Shown: piece by piece, positions 11,232 to 24,799 of the stretch
Layout: each line of letters opens with the position of its first letter
Numbering within the stretch: the stretch's first letter is position 1
Assembly: GCF_964340395.1 (NCBI RefSeq)
Contig: NC_135563.1
Location: forward strand, 22,814,809 to 22,878,808
Source of the DNA: Glandiceps talaboti
Taxonomy: Eukaryota > Hemichordata > Enteropneusta > Spengelidae
Reading direction: 5' to 3'
Length of the DNA stretch: 64,000 nucleotides
Notes under the pieces: model-generated
The model's input: only the letters and a program-made list of their open reading frames with translations
The model's database searches: none
What the model was told of the DNA's origin: nothing
Made by a program: the position numbers and the translations under genes

Positions 11232-12233
11232 ATGACATCGCCTACCAATACAAGTGATACAGAAGGATTCTTTGATTGGGTTGAAACGCCATTGCTGTTA
11301 ACCATAGCTCATAGTCTAGTAGCTGCATTAGGGTTAGGAGGCAATCTCTTCGTGTGTATTATCATCATTAGCGTTAGAAAGCTGCATACCTTGACCAACT
11401 ATTTCATCTGTCATCAATCGGTGATTGATTTTTGTGCCTCTATTGCCTTCATTCTTACGTTTCTCCTTCCGACGTTCCCCTTAGAGCCCAATAGTATCAA
11501 TTCAAGCTTATATTGTAAGCTCATTTGGTCGGAGTATATCCTTTGGGCTCTTTTAATGGTCTCTTCTCTGAATTTATCATCTCTGTCTATAGAACGCTAC
11601 TTCGCCGTTGTTCATCCGGTATATCATCTCAACAAATTCAACACCAAGTTAATTCGAGTTGTGGCCATCCTGGAGTGGTGCATATCGTTCATATATTTAT
11701 GTTACTGGATGGTGGTTTGCGAAGACGACAACGGCGTTTGCGTGGTCTCGTTGGAAAGCGAGATGATCTCGAAAATTGGCACATTCTTCGATACCTTGCT
11801 GATGACGTTAATTCCCCTGGGAATTATGTCATTTGCATATATCAAAATTCTTTCATCTCTTAAAGTCCGTGTGAGCAGCGAAGGAAATGGAAACAACAAG
11901 CAATCATGGGGAAGGGCAAAAAAGAATGTTATCCGTACGCTGTGTATAGTGTTTGTGTCATTCACCGTCTGTTGGCTGCCCATTACCGTTTACGATCTGT
12001 TGTACGTATTTGGGCTCCCGATGGGTTATGATGGACATTTTTATCATATCTCTGTATTATTTGCTTTATGTAACATGTGCGTTAATCCAATCATATATGC
12101 TTTACAGTATGAACAATTCAAACGGAGTTCCAAACAATTCATTTGCTGTAAATTAAACAACTCAAATCCAAACTCAAGTGCTAGCGATACGGCTACCGTA
12201 CCCGGAAGTACTTACCGCAATGAAACTGTTTAA
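11232..12233 (+). CDS. Rhodopsin-like (class A) G-protein-coupled receptor, intronless
   Basis: 333 residues in one exon. Seven hydrophobic segments with class A landmarks: GN in TM1 (37-38), Asp66 in TM2 (within SVIDF), Cys95 at the top of TM3 with Cys163/170 in loop 2 as disulfide partners, ERY at 121-123 replacing DRY, Trp149 in TM4, Pro195 and Tyr203 in TM5, CWLP at 247-250 in TM6 and NPIIY at 285-289 in TM7. N-terminal NTS (6-8) is a likely glycosylation site and Cys305/306 a likely palmitoylation site after helix 8. It should act at the plasma membrane through G proteins. The overall type resembles peptide-receptor-like orphan GPCRs expanded in invertebrates, but ligand and subfamily cannot be assigned. 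The TM2 motif departs from the usual LAxxD. The start is the first in-frame Met, in a good context before a typical short N-terminus. Confidence 0.93.
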   Translation: MTSPTNTSDTEGFFDWVETPLLLTIAHSLVAALGLGGNLFVCIIIISVRKLHTLTNYFICHQSVIDFCASIAFILTFLLPTFPLEPNSINSSLYCKLIWSEYILWALLMVSSLNLSSLSIERYFAVVHPVYHLNKFNTKLIRVVAILEWCISFIYLCYWMVVCEDDNGVCVVSLESEMISKIGTFFDTLLMTLIPLGIMSFAYIKILSSLKVRVSSEGNGNNKQSWGRAKKNVIRTLCIVFVSFTVCWLPITVYDLLYVFGLPMGYDGHFYHISVLFALCNMCVNPIIYALQYEQFKRSSKQFICCKLNNSNPNSSASDTATVPGSTYRNETV

Positions 12234-12454
12234 ATTTGCAAAACTTCTCTTTCAACAGAAAAACACCATAACTTCTCTATTCCACAAGGACTTCTATGAA
12301 CATAGCATAATCAAAGTTCATCAAGTCGGTCATGATTTCGTAGATTGTCTGCTCACACATGCATTTATCATAGAAAAATGGCAAACGTTTTAGTGTAGTC
12401 AATGGAAAGAACTTTATGCCATCGTCACATTTCAATTTTCACCTTCTGTAAGAG

Positions 12455-12560
12455 AAGGTTATGTTTTAGAGATGGTCTGTCTGTCTGTGTCATCGTTTTC
12501 TCAAAACGACTGGCTCAATTGAAATCACATTTGGTGCACATCTTTTGGGGTGTTTAATAG
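12455..12560. repeat. Dispersed repeat with GTCTGTCTGT and TTCTCAAAA motifs, copy 1
   Basis: Order of motifs: AGAGAAGGTTATGTTTTAGA, CTGTCTGTCTGTGTC, TTCTCAAAACGACTGGCTCA, ATTTGGTGCACATCTTTTGG. The same order recurs at 18065-18235, so this is an old interspersed repeat; the class is unknown. Confidence 0.6.
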
Positions 12561-12579
12561 TGGATAGCGCTGCTTAGAA

Positions 12580-13810
12580 TTTGGTAATGATTTTCAGTAA
12601 TTGGGATATATCTTAAGAATGCACACTTCAAATTCTATATAATCTGGTACATACACTGATGATAACAAAGTGCTTGTGTTCTATAAAGTTCTAAAATGTA
12701 GCTTTTGTCATTGGTCATGTGCATAAGTAATTAGGCTTTTTAAGAATACACACTTCAAATTCAATATGATTGGATAAATACTTCAAACATAACAAAACTC
12801 ACATGTCCTGAAAATCTTGTTGACGTAGCTTTTAGTTTTAATATGACTAACTAGCGTCAGTAATTAGGCTATATCTTAAGAATACACAATTCAAATGAAC
12901 TTTATCAATATATCTGACTTACAGAGGTCCAAGCAGTGTAATATTTAGAGGAATTTAATGGTAAACTTTGTAATTTGTAGTGTATATTTAATTGTGCATT
13001 TGGGAGGCTTTTTTTAAAGTTCGTATCTCGTTGTTAAGACATAAACCTTGTGTATATTTTTATATTGTATCTTCATCTGTATTTCAATATCATGTGTTTC
13101 AAGTATGGAACCACGTCACAGTAATTTCCCTTACGTGAGATAATAAAGTTTTCTTGTTTCTTGTAAACTCAATATAATTTTATAACATACATCAACCATA
13201 ACAAAGCCCAAGGGTTCCGCAGATCTTATTGATGTAGCGTTTAGTTTTAATGACTCATTTGCATAATTATAGATGTTCAGTAATTAGGCTATATTAAGAA
13301 TGAACTCTTCAAATTCAATATAATTTGGAACATACTTCAAACACAACTGCCAACTAATCGCACATGTTCTGCAAAGCTTGCTGATGCAGTCATTTGTGTA
13401 ATTAAATTATTTTCAGTAATTAGGCTATATATTAAGAATGCACTCTCCAAATTCAATATAATTTGGCACACATATCAACCATAACAATGAGCACATGTTC
13501 TAAAATGCTAGTTGATGTAACTGTTAGTTGTAATGTTTAATTTACATGGTTAGTTGTTTTTGAGTAATTAGGTTATATTTTAAGAATGCACACTTCAAAT
13601 GTCATATAATTTGGTGATAGTTTACTGATGTAGTTTTCAATTGTAATCAGTCCTTCTATAATTAATGATTTCAGAATACAAGCTTCAAATTTCAGATAAT
13701 TTAGTTTACACGTTGATGATAACAAATTGCATGTGTTCGCACAATTAGGCAATATCTTACATAAACGGTAATTAGGCAATATCTTAAGTAAACGAACTTT
13801 AGATTTCTTA
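12580..13810. repeat. Degenerate ~130-bp tandem repeat array
   Basis: TAATTAGGCTATAT followed by TTAAGAATGCACACTTCAAAT recurs with changes near 12735, 12865, 13285, 13420, 13565 and 13750, interleaved with CATAACAAAGC and GATGTAGCTTTTAG motifs. The units are well diverged. No ORF spans them. Confidence 0.65.
13142..13147 (+). terminator. Candidate polyadenylation signal for the GPCR
   Basis: AATAAA about 910 nt past the stop codon, followed by a TTTTCTTG/TTTCTTG T-rich run. It is a candidate 3' end only. Confidence 0.3.
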
Positions 13811-13814
13811 TAGC

Positions 13815-14905
13815 TTGGCATAGCTATCGTGTATGAGAGCTATAGCTAAGAATTTTGCATTCCAACAATTATTGAGTGTAGGAACGAAATCTAAAGATTT
13901 TGCCCTTTATATGGAAGCATATATACTGAAACAGGTGGTGTCTTTTCATTTTCTTTGATAAAGCAGATTTGAAAGCTGGCACCTTTCCATTACAGTATTC
14001 GAACACCAAGTTTGTCACGTCCTTGTTTTGATTCAAATTTTCAAACCTGATGCCGCTGAAATGTTTTTTGCTCAAAGATCACGATTCAGTATAAGGTATT
14101 CCTAGCTTCAGGATAAAACACAAAGACATATGTGACGTTTTTTTCTGTAAAAACATTGAAAGTTTATAAATCCACTGATATACATGTACTGAACATATAA
14201 CCATAAGCAAAACACAGGATGCACTTTGTTCTTTCACGTCGCCGTCATTCATGTGGATTGTTATCATGATTTTTTTTTATTTCGACCTGCGGACTTTTGA
14301 GTAAAAGCTAAAGTTAAATCCGTGTGTAGTGCGTGTAATATGGCGCCAATGATCTGGACTACCTACTGATCAGGCAGGAACATAATGCTTGCATAACATA
14401 TTCATCCTACCATGCATCAGTTCCTACAATCACTGCCACCGTAAATTACAGTCAAAGACAACATCACATGTGACGTTTAAGTCTTTCACATCTTTGGAAG
14501 TAAGCAGATGAAACATCTTGACAAAGATTATACCTTTCTTACCAACTGATTCAAACTGCAAATCACCAGTCACCTGTTGCCGTCAAAACGTCAAATGTAC
14601 CTTCAACATATGATGAATTCTACAGTTAAAGTCCCCACGTAATTAAATATCTCTGAGCTGACGATTTCCATGGCAATGTATGGATTGTATGACAGCTGTT
14701 GTCATTTATAGATCCTTGTATAAATATATTAAACTTCATACATCGCATAAACATCATATATCAGCTTTTTTCAGAATTAATCCTTTTTTGTAATCTGTTA
14801 CAATGATACACGATGTTAGATAGCCGACACTGATACAGGATTACGTTGAGAAATCGATAATACCTCATGCAACACGCACGATTACATAGTGATGGGTTTG
14901 GTTTT
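13815..14905. other. Non-coding stretch, no gene seen
   Basis: Only short ORFs without domains. No clear repeat or splice-supported exon was recognised. Confidence 0.4.
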
Positions 14906-14910
14906 CCCAA

Positions 14911-15265
14911 TTAAAGTGGCCATATGGATGAGGATTTGGTATTTATTTTGAATTTTGATCTATAAAACAATTTTATCATGGCTTCCTACTTGAAAAATCA
15001 ATGAGAAACAACATATGGAAAGCCCTTGTGTGTAACTCAATAAAAGGCAAAAGATTAATAAATCTGTAAAATGTTTGTTATTGTACATACAATAACAAAC
15101 TGTTTACACATTTTGTTTGGTTTTTATACTGTATTGAGTTACATACACAGACTTTGTCAATGTTTTTTTCATATTGATATTTGAAATAGAAAGCCATGAT
15201 AAAATTGTTTAAAAAATTAAAAATCCAAAATAAATATCAAATCCTCATCCATACGGCCACTTTAA
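14911..15265. mobile_element. TTAA-flanked foldback MITE, copy 1
   Basis: Begins TTAAAGTGGCCATATGGAT and ends with its near-perfect inverse (ATACGGCCACTTTAA). The arms pair over most of the 355 bp and meet at a near-palindrome around 15078 (GTTATTGTACATACAATAAC). A second copy is at 30170-30521. TTAA at both borders matches the target-site preference of piggyBac-type transposons; that assignment is inference. No ORF of its own; the 61-codon ORF here is the arm. Confidence 0.88.
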
Positions 15266-18060
15266 CACACTTCTTTGGTTATATCTGCACAACTAGATTT
15301 GGAATCTTTCAGACTTGGAATACTTCTTATGTTGCTGTCGAAAGATTATTACAGCGTTGCTTAATAGTTTATCAATATTGAATATTGGTATCTTAAAAAC
15401 TTTGGAACTAATTAAATTAAAACAAATTCGGGGTAATTGTTTTGGCAGAATATTTATATATACTACTTTGAACTAAAGGCCTCTAATCTGTGTATTCATT
15501 TCAATTTGTTAGTATCAAACGAATCATTACTCGAAACGTCCGCATTTAATTATATACATGTATTACTATTATAATAATAATTGTTGTTGTTGTTGTTGTT
15601 GTATGTAGTAGAGTAATCATGTGGTGATCAAAGATTTATGCTAATATAATCACCCTGTAACCAAGGTAGCGAGCAAACTGAATGGGGTTGAATTTGATGT
15701 CACTTAATAAAAACTGGGTATGAGAGACGCCACCCTACTGTGAGTGTAATTACGTCACTGTCCACGGATACCTTCATTAGTTGGTATCACTATATTGCAA
15801 TATATGTAAATATTTTCAGTTTGTATCCGTAGTGTTAGCTAGCCGACAGTTCACTTGCCGTCGTTATACCACTACTTTGAGATCTGAAGCTTGGAAATAA
15901 ATGTTCTATTGTGAAATGTACGCTTTTTACAGCGAGTAGATTTTGTACAGAATGGATACGTCCCTGAGTTTGGTAAGAATGTGTGCCTGGCATGCACGTA
16001 GATTGAAGATGGGAAACTGAAACCCGTCTGCAACAACTCTGACACAAAACACTGTCCAGCATGGGTTGTATTTTTGAAAGTCTTTACCCGTGTGAATGGC
16101 GCAGGGTGATCTCTTAAAAATGTACATTTATTAATGCAGAGCAAATTACCAACTCATAATTTTGATGTTAGGGTGAATTTTATTGACAGCATGATCACGT
16201 CACTTGTTGTGAACTCTTAGTAATGCAATACTAAAGTTGTTCTTACACTATGAAGTACAGAGAAGTCACTCAAAATTGACGAAGAACATACTTTTAGCAT
16301 ACAGTGTCTCATTAAAAGCTAGAAATGTTGCATGAAATTAATGGTGTTCTCGTAGTAAAGCAAAAAGGTCTGAATTACGGACAAAATTTCAACTCATGTG
16401 ACTGTGGAATTCAAAATAAAGATGACTGTACATTGAAATAAAAAAAATCCATCACTTGATTATGGAATTTAAATAAAAAATTCACTCATTTTTTGTGAAT
16501 TCGCTACGAAAATTTCAACACGTGACTGTGTGTGTTGAATCGTGAACTTTCTGAATGTCGGTTTTTACTTTGATGTAGAGTCTCCACTCAGAGTTATTGT
16601 CTGTTCCTTTTTTGTATAATTTTCAAATCTTTGATATAAAGCCTTAAAGCTGTGACATTCCTGGGTAGATTTGCTTGTGAATCGTGCTACTTTAATGAAA
16701 AACGTGACATGATAGTCTTTTTATTAACATCACATGAAATAGAGAATCGGTGCGGTAACAAAAAGGTAAAGTAACGAAATGAACTTCAATATTTAATTAT
16801 CGTCAGTCGACTCATATAAAGTTTCGTTCGTAATGTATATTTATTAGCCAACAATATGTTAGTTCCTACTGCTGCGCACATAGAAAGACCTATATCACTA
16901 TGAAACTATTTCAAACAAACTTCCCGTGCATGTAACCACTGAACAGATTCTGCACCTACAGATGAGATAAACGCCGGGTTAAATACTTGATTAACATAAC
17001 AAACTTGAGAACCCAGACACAGTTACTTCATTGAAAGACACATAAAGAGGCTCTGTTTATATTTGAAATTACAATGAAAATATATTTAAAAGTGCAAATT
17101 TAATCAAATTAAGCATTCCTGGTAATTATTATATTAATTTTAATAACCTTAAGTAACAATTCTATATTGGTAAATATGATTATAAGTTGAGAATCGACAG
17201 ATCTGATTGCTGAATTCCAGACTACTTCTGAAAATTACTTTGAAGAGTTTGATCAAAGGTTTCCCTTGAGACGGGGTTACACACGGTCGAGTAATCTAAC
17301 TCGAGTGATGTGTAAGACGCCATCAGGCCTAGGTTTAATAGCATTTGGTGGTAAATTTCAGTATAGGATACAGAATACAATATTATATGGTCCTATTTGA
17401 CCAATATTTACTACAAACCACCTAGGTAGAATGACTACTAACTAATTTAAACAACGAATAGAAATCAATGGAAGAACTTAGGTATCAAATATAATTACAA
17501 GGCTAAATTTAAGCAAAGCAGAATTCCACACCAGATGGATCTGAATATATAGGCTGGAAAGTCTGCGTTCAGAATACACCTACATAGTAAATAAACCTAA
17601 GGAAACATCAACCTCTGTCAACTCCTAGAACAATCATGTTTAGGGTGATTCAGGTTCCGCTAGGTGTAATTAAATTATATTCGGCGATTGATATGTTATT
17701 TTAGTTTTGTGAAAAACTAATTCTGGTTTCATTTTGGATATCTTTTTGAATTAAGCTGTGGGTTGTGGATACGATTAATGTAGGTATTACTTGTAGTCAA
17801 AATAACACACAGCGCTGCTACATAACTGACTGCTACAACATGTTAAATACTCTCGGCAGATTTCAGCATAGACCCTCGTGTATAGGGTATAAGATTTCAG
17901 TGGTATGGAGTCGATTCTAGATTTGGTAAAGTTAAATGTCCGTTTAGTGACATATTTGTTTCTCCAAGTAAATATATATATATAGGTGGTGTAAATTTTA
18001 AATTTAATGATATTAAACGAACTTGAGCATGCGTGGTGCCACATTCGCATAATATCTAAG
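15266..18060. other. Non-coding stretch, no gene seen
   Basis: Contains a (TTG)n run at about 15579-15602 and many short ORFs on both strands. I found no domain, exon with good splice sites or larger repeat. Confidence 0.4.
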
Positions 18061-18064
18061 ATAT

Positions 18065-18111
18065 TCCATTTTTATCTCTCGAAAAGGAGGTTTGTGATTG
18101 GGCTGTCTGTC

Positions 18112-18154
<43 letters not shown>

Positions 18155-18235
18155 CTGTCTGTCCGTCTGTCTCATAGTGTTCTCAAAAGTGGCCGGCTCA
18201 ATTCAAACGAAATATAGAGCACACAATCTTTGGGG
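18065..18235. repeat. Dispersed repeat, copy 2, with (GT)n expansion
   Basis: Same motif order as 12455-12560: CTCGAAAAGGAGGTTTGTGA, CTGTCTGTCTGT, then a (GT)n tract at about 18117-18152, TTCTCAAAAGTGGCCGGCTC, and the GCACACAATCTTTGGGG block. The (GT)n arose inside the repeat. Confidence 0.65.
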
Positions 18236-18329
18236 TAATGGCTAGACCTGGGTATTTTCTTTTGGAGCAAGATCTGAGCAAGATAATTAGTATAATTTGC
18301 ATAAAAGTTATTCAGTGAGTAGAGAACAT

Positions 18330-20455
18330 CCTGGAGTGAAAATAAGCTACCACATATACACACACCTCTTTACATAAGTTGGGGTCAAAGTTTGCCGGCG
18401 ATCATTTAGCATGTAAAGTTGCAGATGCAGTTTTGAAACTAGATTTTATTCTGTTAAATTGCTTTTATCTGTATTATTTGTTCATCTTCTTTCAATAAAA
18501 ATCTAAAGTCATTGAGTCTAGCACTGAAATTGGAATACCATGGCACCCACTTCAATTGCAAGGCAAATCTGTGTCATCAATTTGAGTGGCGTCTTTAAAT
18601 TCTCTTGGAAAATAGTCGGACTAAAGATGATGAGAGAGTTTGTTAACATTTGCTGGGTTGTGCATCAGTTGTCGGCGATTTCTTTGAGGTAGGTGATTTT
18701 AACCTGAGACTACTGTTAGTGGTCTGAGTTTTAAATAGGCAAACTACATTCAATTGGCACGCATAGTGAAACAAATCGCAACGGAATACTATCACCCGAG
18801 TTTGAGATGACTTCTTTGATTTTATGGTATATGCCTGAAACGATTTCAATAGATAGTGAAAATTGGATTGTTTGCCCCGCAGTAATACTAGGTAGTTTCA
18901 CCGAGGTAATATTGTGGATTCTTATTACCGGAGTATATGGTCATACACTTTACATCCTATCACTGAAATTGCAGTTGGTGTTTCCTTCATTCGCAATTTA
19001 TAGAGAAGTTCACTATATCTAAATCGTTGATACATTGTCTGCATAGGCAAATAAAAGCAAACGTGGACACAAAAGAAGTGTTTGTTTATATTTTTAACAA
19101 AAAAAACCCACAGATTATCCGAAATCTGACACATACACATATACACAATGCCAAACGACGATATTCTTAGTATTGCAGTAATAAACATATACCTCTACCA
19201 TATACAACAATGATAGACAGCTGTACCATGTATTCTAAACTCTCCTTTACAAAAGTAATACCTTTAGGGACATCAGAATTTTCACCTTAAAAATCTCTTC
19301 GAATCCATGACATCACAAAGCAAACAAAAAGCATGCATTACAATAGACTACATACACGTATCTCTTATTACTGGAAACATTCACTGGCAACAGAAATCTG
19401 GTACGTTTTGACTCTGAAAACTTCTATGTCAGTTCTTGATGAGTGTTTTGAATACAATTTACTTTCTACCGTTTGAGACCAGTTCTTCAATGATGTGTTA
19501 TCTGTCTGAATAGGCAGATTTCTATATATAATAAAAATTGGATGTTTTGGCCCTAGGTGATATTGAGGATTATATTATCGGATTGTTTGATAAAATGACT
19601 GTCTTGCACTTTTCTCTTATAAATCGAATCGCAGCTCACGATGTTATTCTCGTTTAACCATACATTTATTTGCACAATACAGCAGGCAATAACGATGATT
19701 TAGTATCTGCATTGCCAAAATAAAAGCCCGCATTTCAAAATGTTCTCTTTACAATTTATATTTTTAATACAATGTTTAAGTTGCATTTTAGTGTTTGAGA
19801 TGTGTTCTTCAGTTTTATGTTATTTGACTATATTCCCTTAGATAATGGACATTGAATTACTTTCTCCCGAAGTAACATTGCGACGAAATATTTTGCTCAT
19901 GATTTGAACCAAAGTAAACCTCCGGAGCAATGGGCTGTATGTTGCGTTCTATAGTGTGTTTCCTCCACTGTGACTAATCTTGTTCAACAACCATCACAGA
20001 TGTGTATAAGTTAACGTGAAGTGGTCTTATTCAGTCATGAATTGTGTGATATCATGCACTATCACTTCAGAATGATAAATTATAGGAAAATACATATCTA
20101 ATCAAAAGCAGAAGATAATAATCGGTACATTGCGTGTCTGAGTTTACAATAACATTTATAACATTGGCATCTACAAAGTCAGCAGTCGATAGTAGCAGTT
20201 GATTTAATGGATAAACAGGATGACATATTCAACTATCTAGTCAGATAGTACTGGTTTGTATCCTGTACAGCTTTTGATTTATAGGTTACTCTGAATTTAC
20301 AAATTGACCATATGAAAATGATGATAATGATAATAATGATTTATTGTGTGCTTTGCCTGAGGGTATAAAAATTTTAATCAAGCTATGATGAAGAATAATA
20401 CAAAGAGGATTGCTTGGATAGACAAAACGTCAACATAACTGTCCATACGACGACA
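18330..20455. other. Non-coding stretch, no gene seen
   Basis: AT-rich, no supported exon. A short ATG/ATA trinucleotide-like patch lies at 20318-20342. Confidence 0.4.
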
Positions 20456-20458
20456 AGC

Positions 20459-21658
<1,200 letters not shown>

Positions 21659-21745
21659 ATGGCAGACGCTGTGCAAGCACGTGTGGAGAATGCCGTGAAA
21701 ACTTCTGTTGAACAGCTCGATAGGGAACATCTCAGGAAGATGCAG
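21659..21745 (+). CDS. FAM136A: FAM136A coding exon 1
   Basis: 29 codons from ATGGCAGACGC to ATGCAG, then donor GTAAAG. The ATG is the first in frame and aligns with the family N-terminus. Phase 0. Confidence 0.93.
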
Positions 21746-24308
21746 GTAAAGACAACAGATGGGTCTGTCAACTGTCCTGTCAAAGGTTCACCAATCGAAA
21801 TTTCCTTGGCTTAACCCTCGTATGTAGTTATAGCTAATGTAATGATACCCTCCTACTTACCAAATTTCAATGCGATGACTTCTGTTTATGGGTCGTGGTT
21901 TTCCTACATGTATAACGTTTCAGCATCGTGTTTAGTAGATTTTATGCATTATGCCTCTGCATGTCCAATTGGTTTGGTTTCTAAGAGTATCGAAATGTGA
22001 CATAAAATCAATTATGTATAAATCTGTAATTTATTTCTGTTACAAATAGTGTTGTATTAACTTGTAACCGCAGACACTTGATAATATATTCTAAAGAGCG
22101 TGGAGGTAGAAACACTTCCTACCTCCATGTACTAAGTAAGAAATTGTGCGGTAAAAAGATATCTTTTCCATTTGTTACAGGGGGTTATTTCGTATTTTAT
22201 AACAATACCTTAGGAGAACTGATCAAGCCAAGTACCTGTTGTAACAATGCATGGATTGGATCTCAACAATAGATCCATGCACAATATTTAATGTTGTCAT
22301 TAGTACAATCACAGCTCGCTGCAATAATTGTACCGTTCGTTTCGGTTTTGGGTTGATTTTTTTCTGGGGTTTTTTTTTGTGTAATTGTTTTTCGTTCCGA
22401 TGGTTAACTGGAAACGCACGCTGCAATTCCTGCATCGTTAACGCAAATGGACGGTTGGGTGGATTTTTCTGCTAAATTACGCCTTACCTGCCAAACTATC
22501 TGACATTTCCTAACTCCAACATTAATTACGGAGCCTTCAAGACCCAAGAAATGTTCAGCGGTACCCCAATTCTGTCAAAATCGGCTAAAATAGCAACACG
22601 TGCGAGCACATTCAGCATTTTGAAACGTAGTACACTGACATCTCGCTCACGTTTTCAGCGTGATCTCGTCTATTTGAGTTTGCCCCGCAGGAATTGTAGT
22701 TTTTGAACGAAAAAAGCACAAAAACAGAAGAAACAACTCTCGAAACAAACTTTTCACTTCCTGTTTTGACAACAAATAAAATCCTATTCGGAAGATGTTC
22801 GCTCCAAAAAACAAGGGTTCTACGTAGAAGGGTGGCCATTGGCCAACACAGGGGGCAACCCAAGCAGGGTGTTACACCATTTGAAAAATATGTGAAGCAA
22901 AGCATAAACGTGGGCAAAGTCACTTCACCAGTTTCATTGAAAAATTACACACTGGAATTATAGCATTGCTTTGGTTGTGAATTCAAAAGACCAGACAAAT
23001 GTTCGTTGTTGCAGCAATGAGTGGATGATCATACACTTACAATTTTTTCTATACTTTCAGGCTACTATGTATTCTTGTTGTGCTAACTGTTGTAACACAC
23101 CATCATATTCAATGGATGAAGCACAGAGATGTATAGAAAAGTGTTCTGTTCCTCTACAACAAGCTCAAACTTATGTACAAAATGAACTAGGTGATTTTCA
23201 GGTGAGACAGTTTTTATGTACACTCCAAGTCTTGTTTGGATCTAAAATAGGAAGTTTGGTACCACGGTAATGTAAAAAGACTGGAATGCGGTGTCCTCAC
23301 GTTTTCTCTAAGTTTACAAAATCTACAAGCTTTTTATGAAAAATTTCAGTAAATCAAGCATGTTAATGAAAAATTGTATTAAAAAAATTTCAGTCACATG
23401 TCCCTCTATCTCAGTATAGGTCCTGAATTGCAGCTATAAACAATGACTTTCGTCCCGATAAAAGCACAGCTAAAACAGGCAGCATATGCCACAAGACTAT
23501 GTGTAATATGTACATTTATCAAAGTTGATCATTTTGTAAGTTTAGGTTGTTGTTTTACTTGATAGATAACAACACTGATACTACTGAACACAGCATGATT
23601 GTTATTGAGGGAAGTCTAAAAAGCTGATCACACTCACAATCCTGCTGTGTTCAGCAATAACACTGACAGTACTCTTTTTCTATCAAGTAACAAATTAATT
23701 CCAACTCGCCATGTTGACCATTAAATGTATATGAATAGTCTTCTCGCAAACACTCCCTGTTTTAGCTGTAGACATGTTACTGCATGTATATTCATTTTAT
23801 TGCCAAAAAAGAAAAGAAAATTATATCATACTTGTCAACTAAATATTTAAAGATAATGGCAATTGTGGAGGCAAAAAAGAAACAGTTTCACTAATCGAGT
23901 TTGGCTCCTCGGTATGTTATGTACATTCTTCTGACGAACACTCCATTTTAGGTGTAGATGTATATGTTGTACACAGTCTTTTGCACAGTGTGTTGGTGTT
24001 GCCATCTTGTCATAAGTCAGGTTTTTTCATTCCGATTCTATATGTATAGGGTCGGTTGCGTCATGAGAAAGAAAAAGTATCATTCTGATGTTGACATTGG
24101 TTGTTGTCCTTTGTTACAGGATCGACTTCAACGATGTGCAATGCAGTGTCAAGATGAACTGAAAGACTTTGCAGCCAGGGGTAATGTTGATGAAGTCATG
24201 ATGAGACGACAAGTAGAACAATGTTTAAATAAATGTGCAGATAAACACATTGCACTGCTACCATCTATGATGAAGAGAATCAAAAACACTCTCCCAAGCT
24301 ACAAATAA
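21659..24308 (+). CDS. FAM136A: FAM136A homologue, three coding exons
   Basis: Joined exons 21659-21745, 23061-23201 and 24120-24308 give 417 nt, 138 residues plus stop, the same length as the human protein as I know it. All introns are phase 0 with GT-AG ends. The protein starts MADAVQARVENAV, continues through a conserved Arg-Lys-Met-Gln at the first junction, and carries the family's cysteine pattern: CCANC, CIEKC, CAMQC and CLNKC, all CX3C. Paired CX3C motifs fit an all-helical protein of the mitochondrial intermembrane space held by disulfides, which is where FAM136A is known to reside; its molecular role is poorly defined. The gene is convergent with EXOC4, whose stop codon lies 3.2 kb downstream on the other strand. 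Confidence 0.95.
23061..23201 (+). CDS. FAM136A: FAM136A coding exon 2
   Basis: 47 codons between acceptor TACTTTCAG and donor GTGAGA. It encodes the CCANC and CIEKC motifs. Phase 0 at both ends. Confidence 0.95.
23548..23698. mobile_element. Small foldback (MITE-like) in FAM136A intron 2
   Basis: TTACTTGATAGA at the left pairs with TCTATCAAGTAA at the right; inner blocks CTGAACACAGCA and TGCTGTGTTCAG also pair. The unit is about 150 bp with imperfect arms. No second copy is in the window, so mobility is inferred from structure only. Confidence 0.5.
24120..24308 (+). CDS. FAM136A: FAM136A coding exon 3 and stop
   Basis: 63 codons including TAA, after acceptor TTGTTACAG. It encodes the CAMQC and CLNKC motifs and a Lys-rich helical C-terminus. 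Confidence 0.95.
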   Translation, partial: DRLQRCAMQCQDELKDFAARGNVDEVMMRRQVEQCLNKCADKHIALLPSMMKRIKNTLPSYK

Positions 24309-24761
24309 ACTCTGATTGTACAGAATATAAGTCAAATGCTGCTTTTCAGCTTTGCATCGATTGAATGGAGTGTTTGTATTACAGTCAAACCTTTTTATGT
24401 TACCTAGAAATTGAGTTACATATATTGATTGGGTTTTTTTACTTCTCTTCCTATACAATAAGCATGGTGGGTTTTTTTCTTATGGGCATATAAAAGTAGA
24501 AGTACTGATATATCATTACTGTCTGTGTATCTCAGGGTAGCACTATAACAACACTGGTAATCCAGCCTTGAGTTTACTAAGATAGATGCAAAACTAAATC
24601 TATTGTTCTTCAATGTGGTAGATTTACACTCAGACCACTAGAGTGGCCGGAGACAGTGGTCAGAGATTTACACAAGTGGGCGATAGCGGCACCTATGTTG
24701 TGCAATTGTAATCACCGCCATCAACATAGCATAAACAGCACTGTAAGTTCATGCAACTCTA

Positions 24762-24767
24762 AATAAA
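24762..24767 (+). terminator. Candidate polyadenylation signal for FAM136A
   Basis: AATAAA about 450 nt after the stop, followed by a T-rich stretch. Confidence 0.35.
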
Positions 24768-24799
24768 CTAGTTTTCAGAGATGCCTGCCTACATAGAAT

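Noticed and set aside
22612-22963. 86- and 103-codon ORFs in FAM136A intron 1
   Set aside because: No domain, and they lie inside a clearly spliced intron; composition is non-coding.
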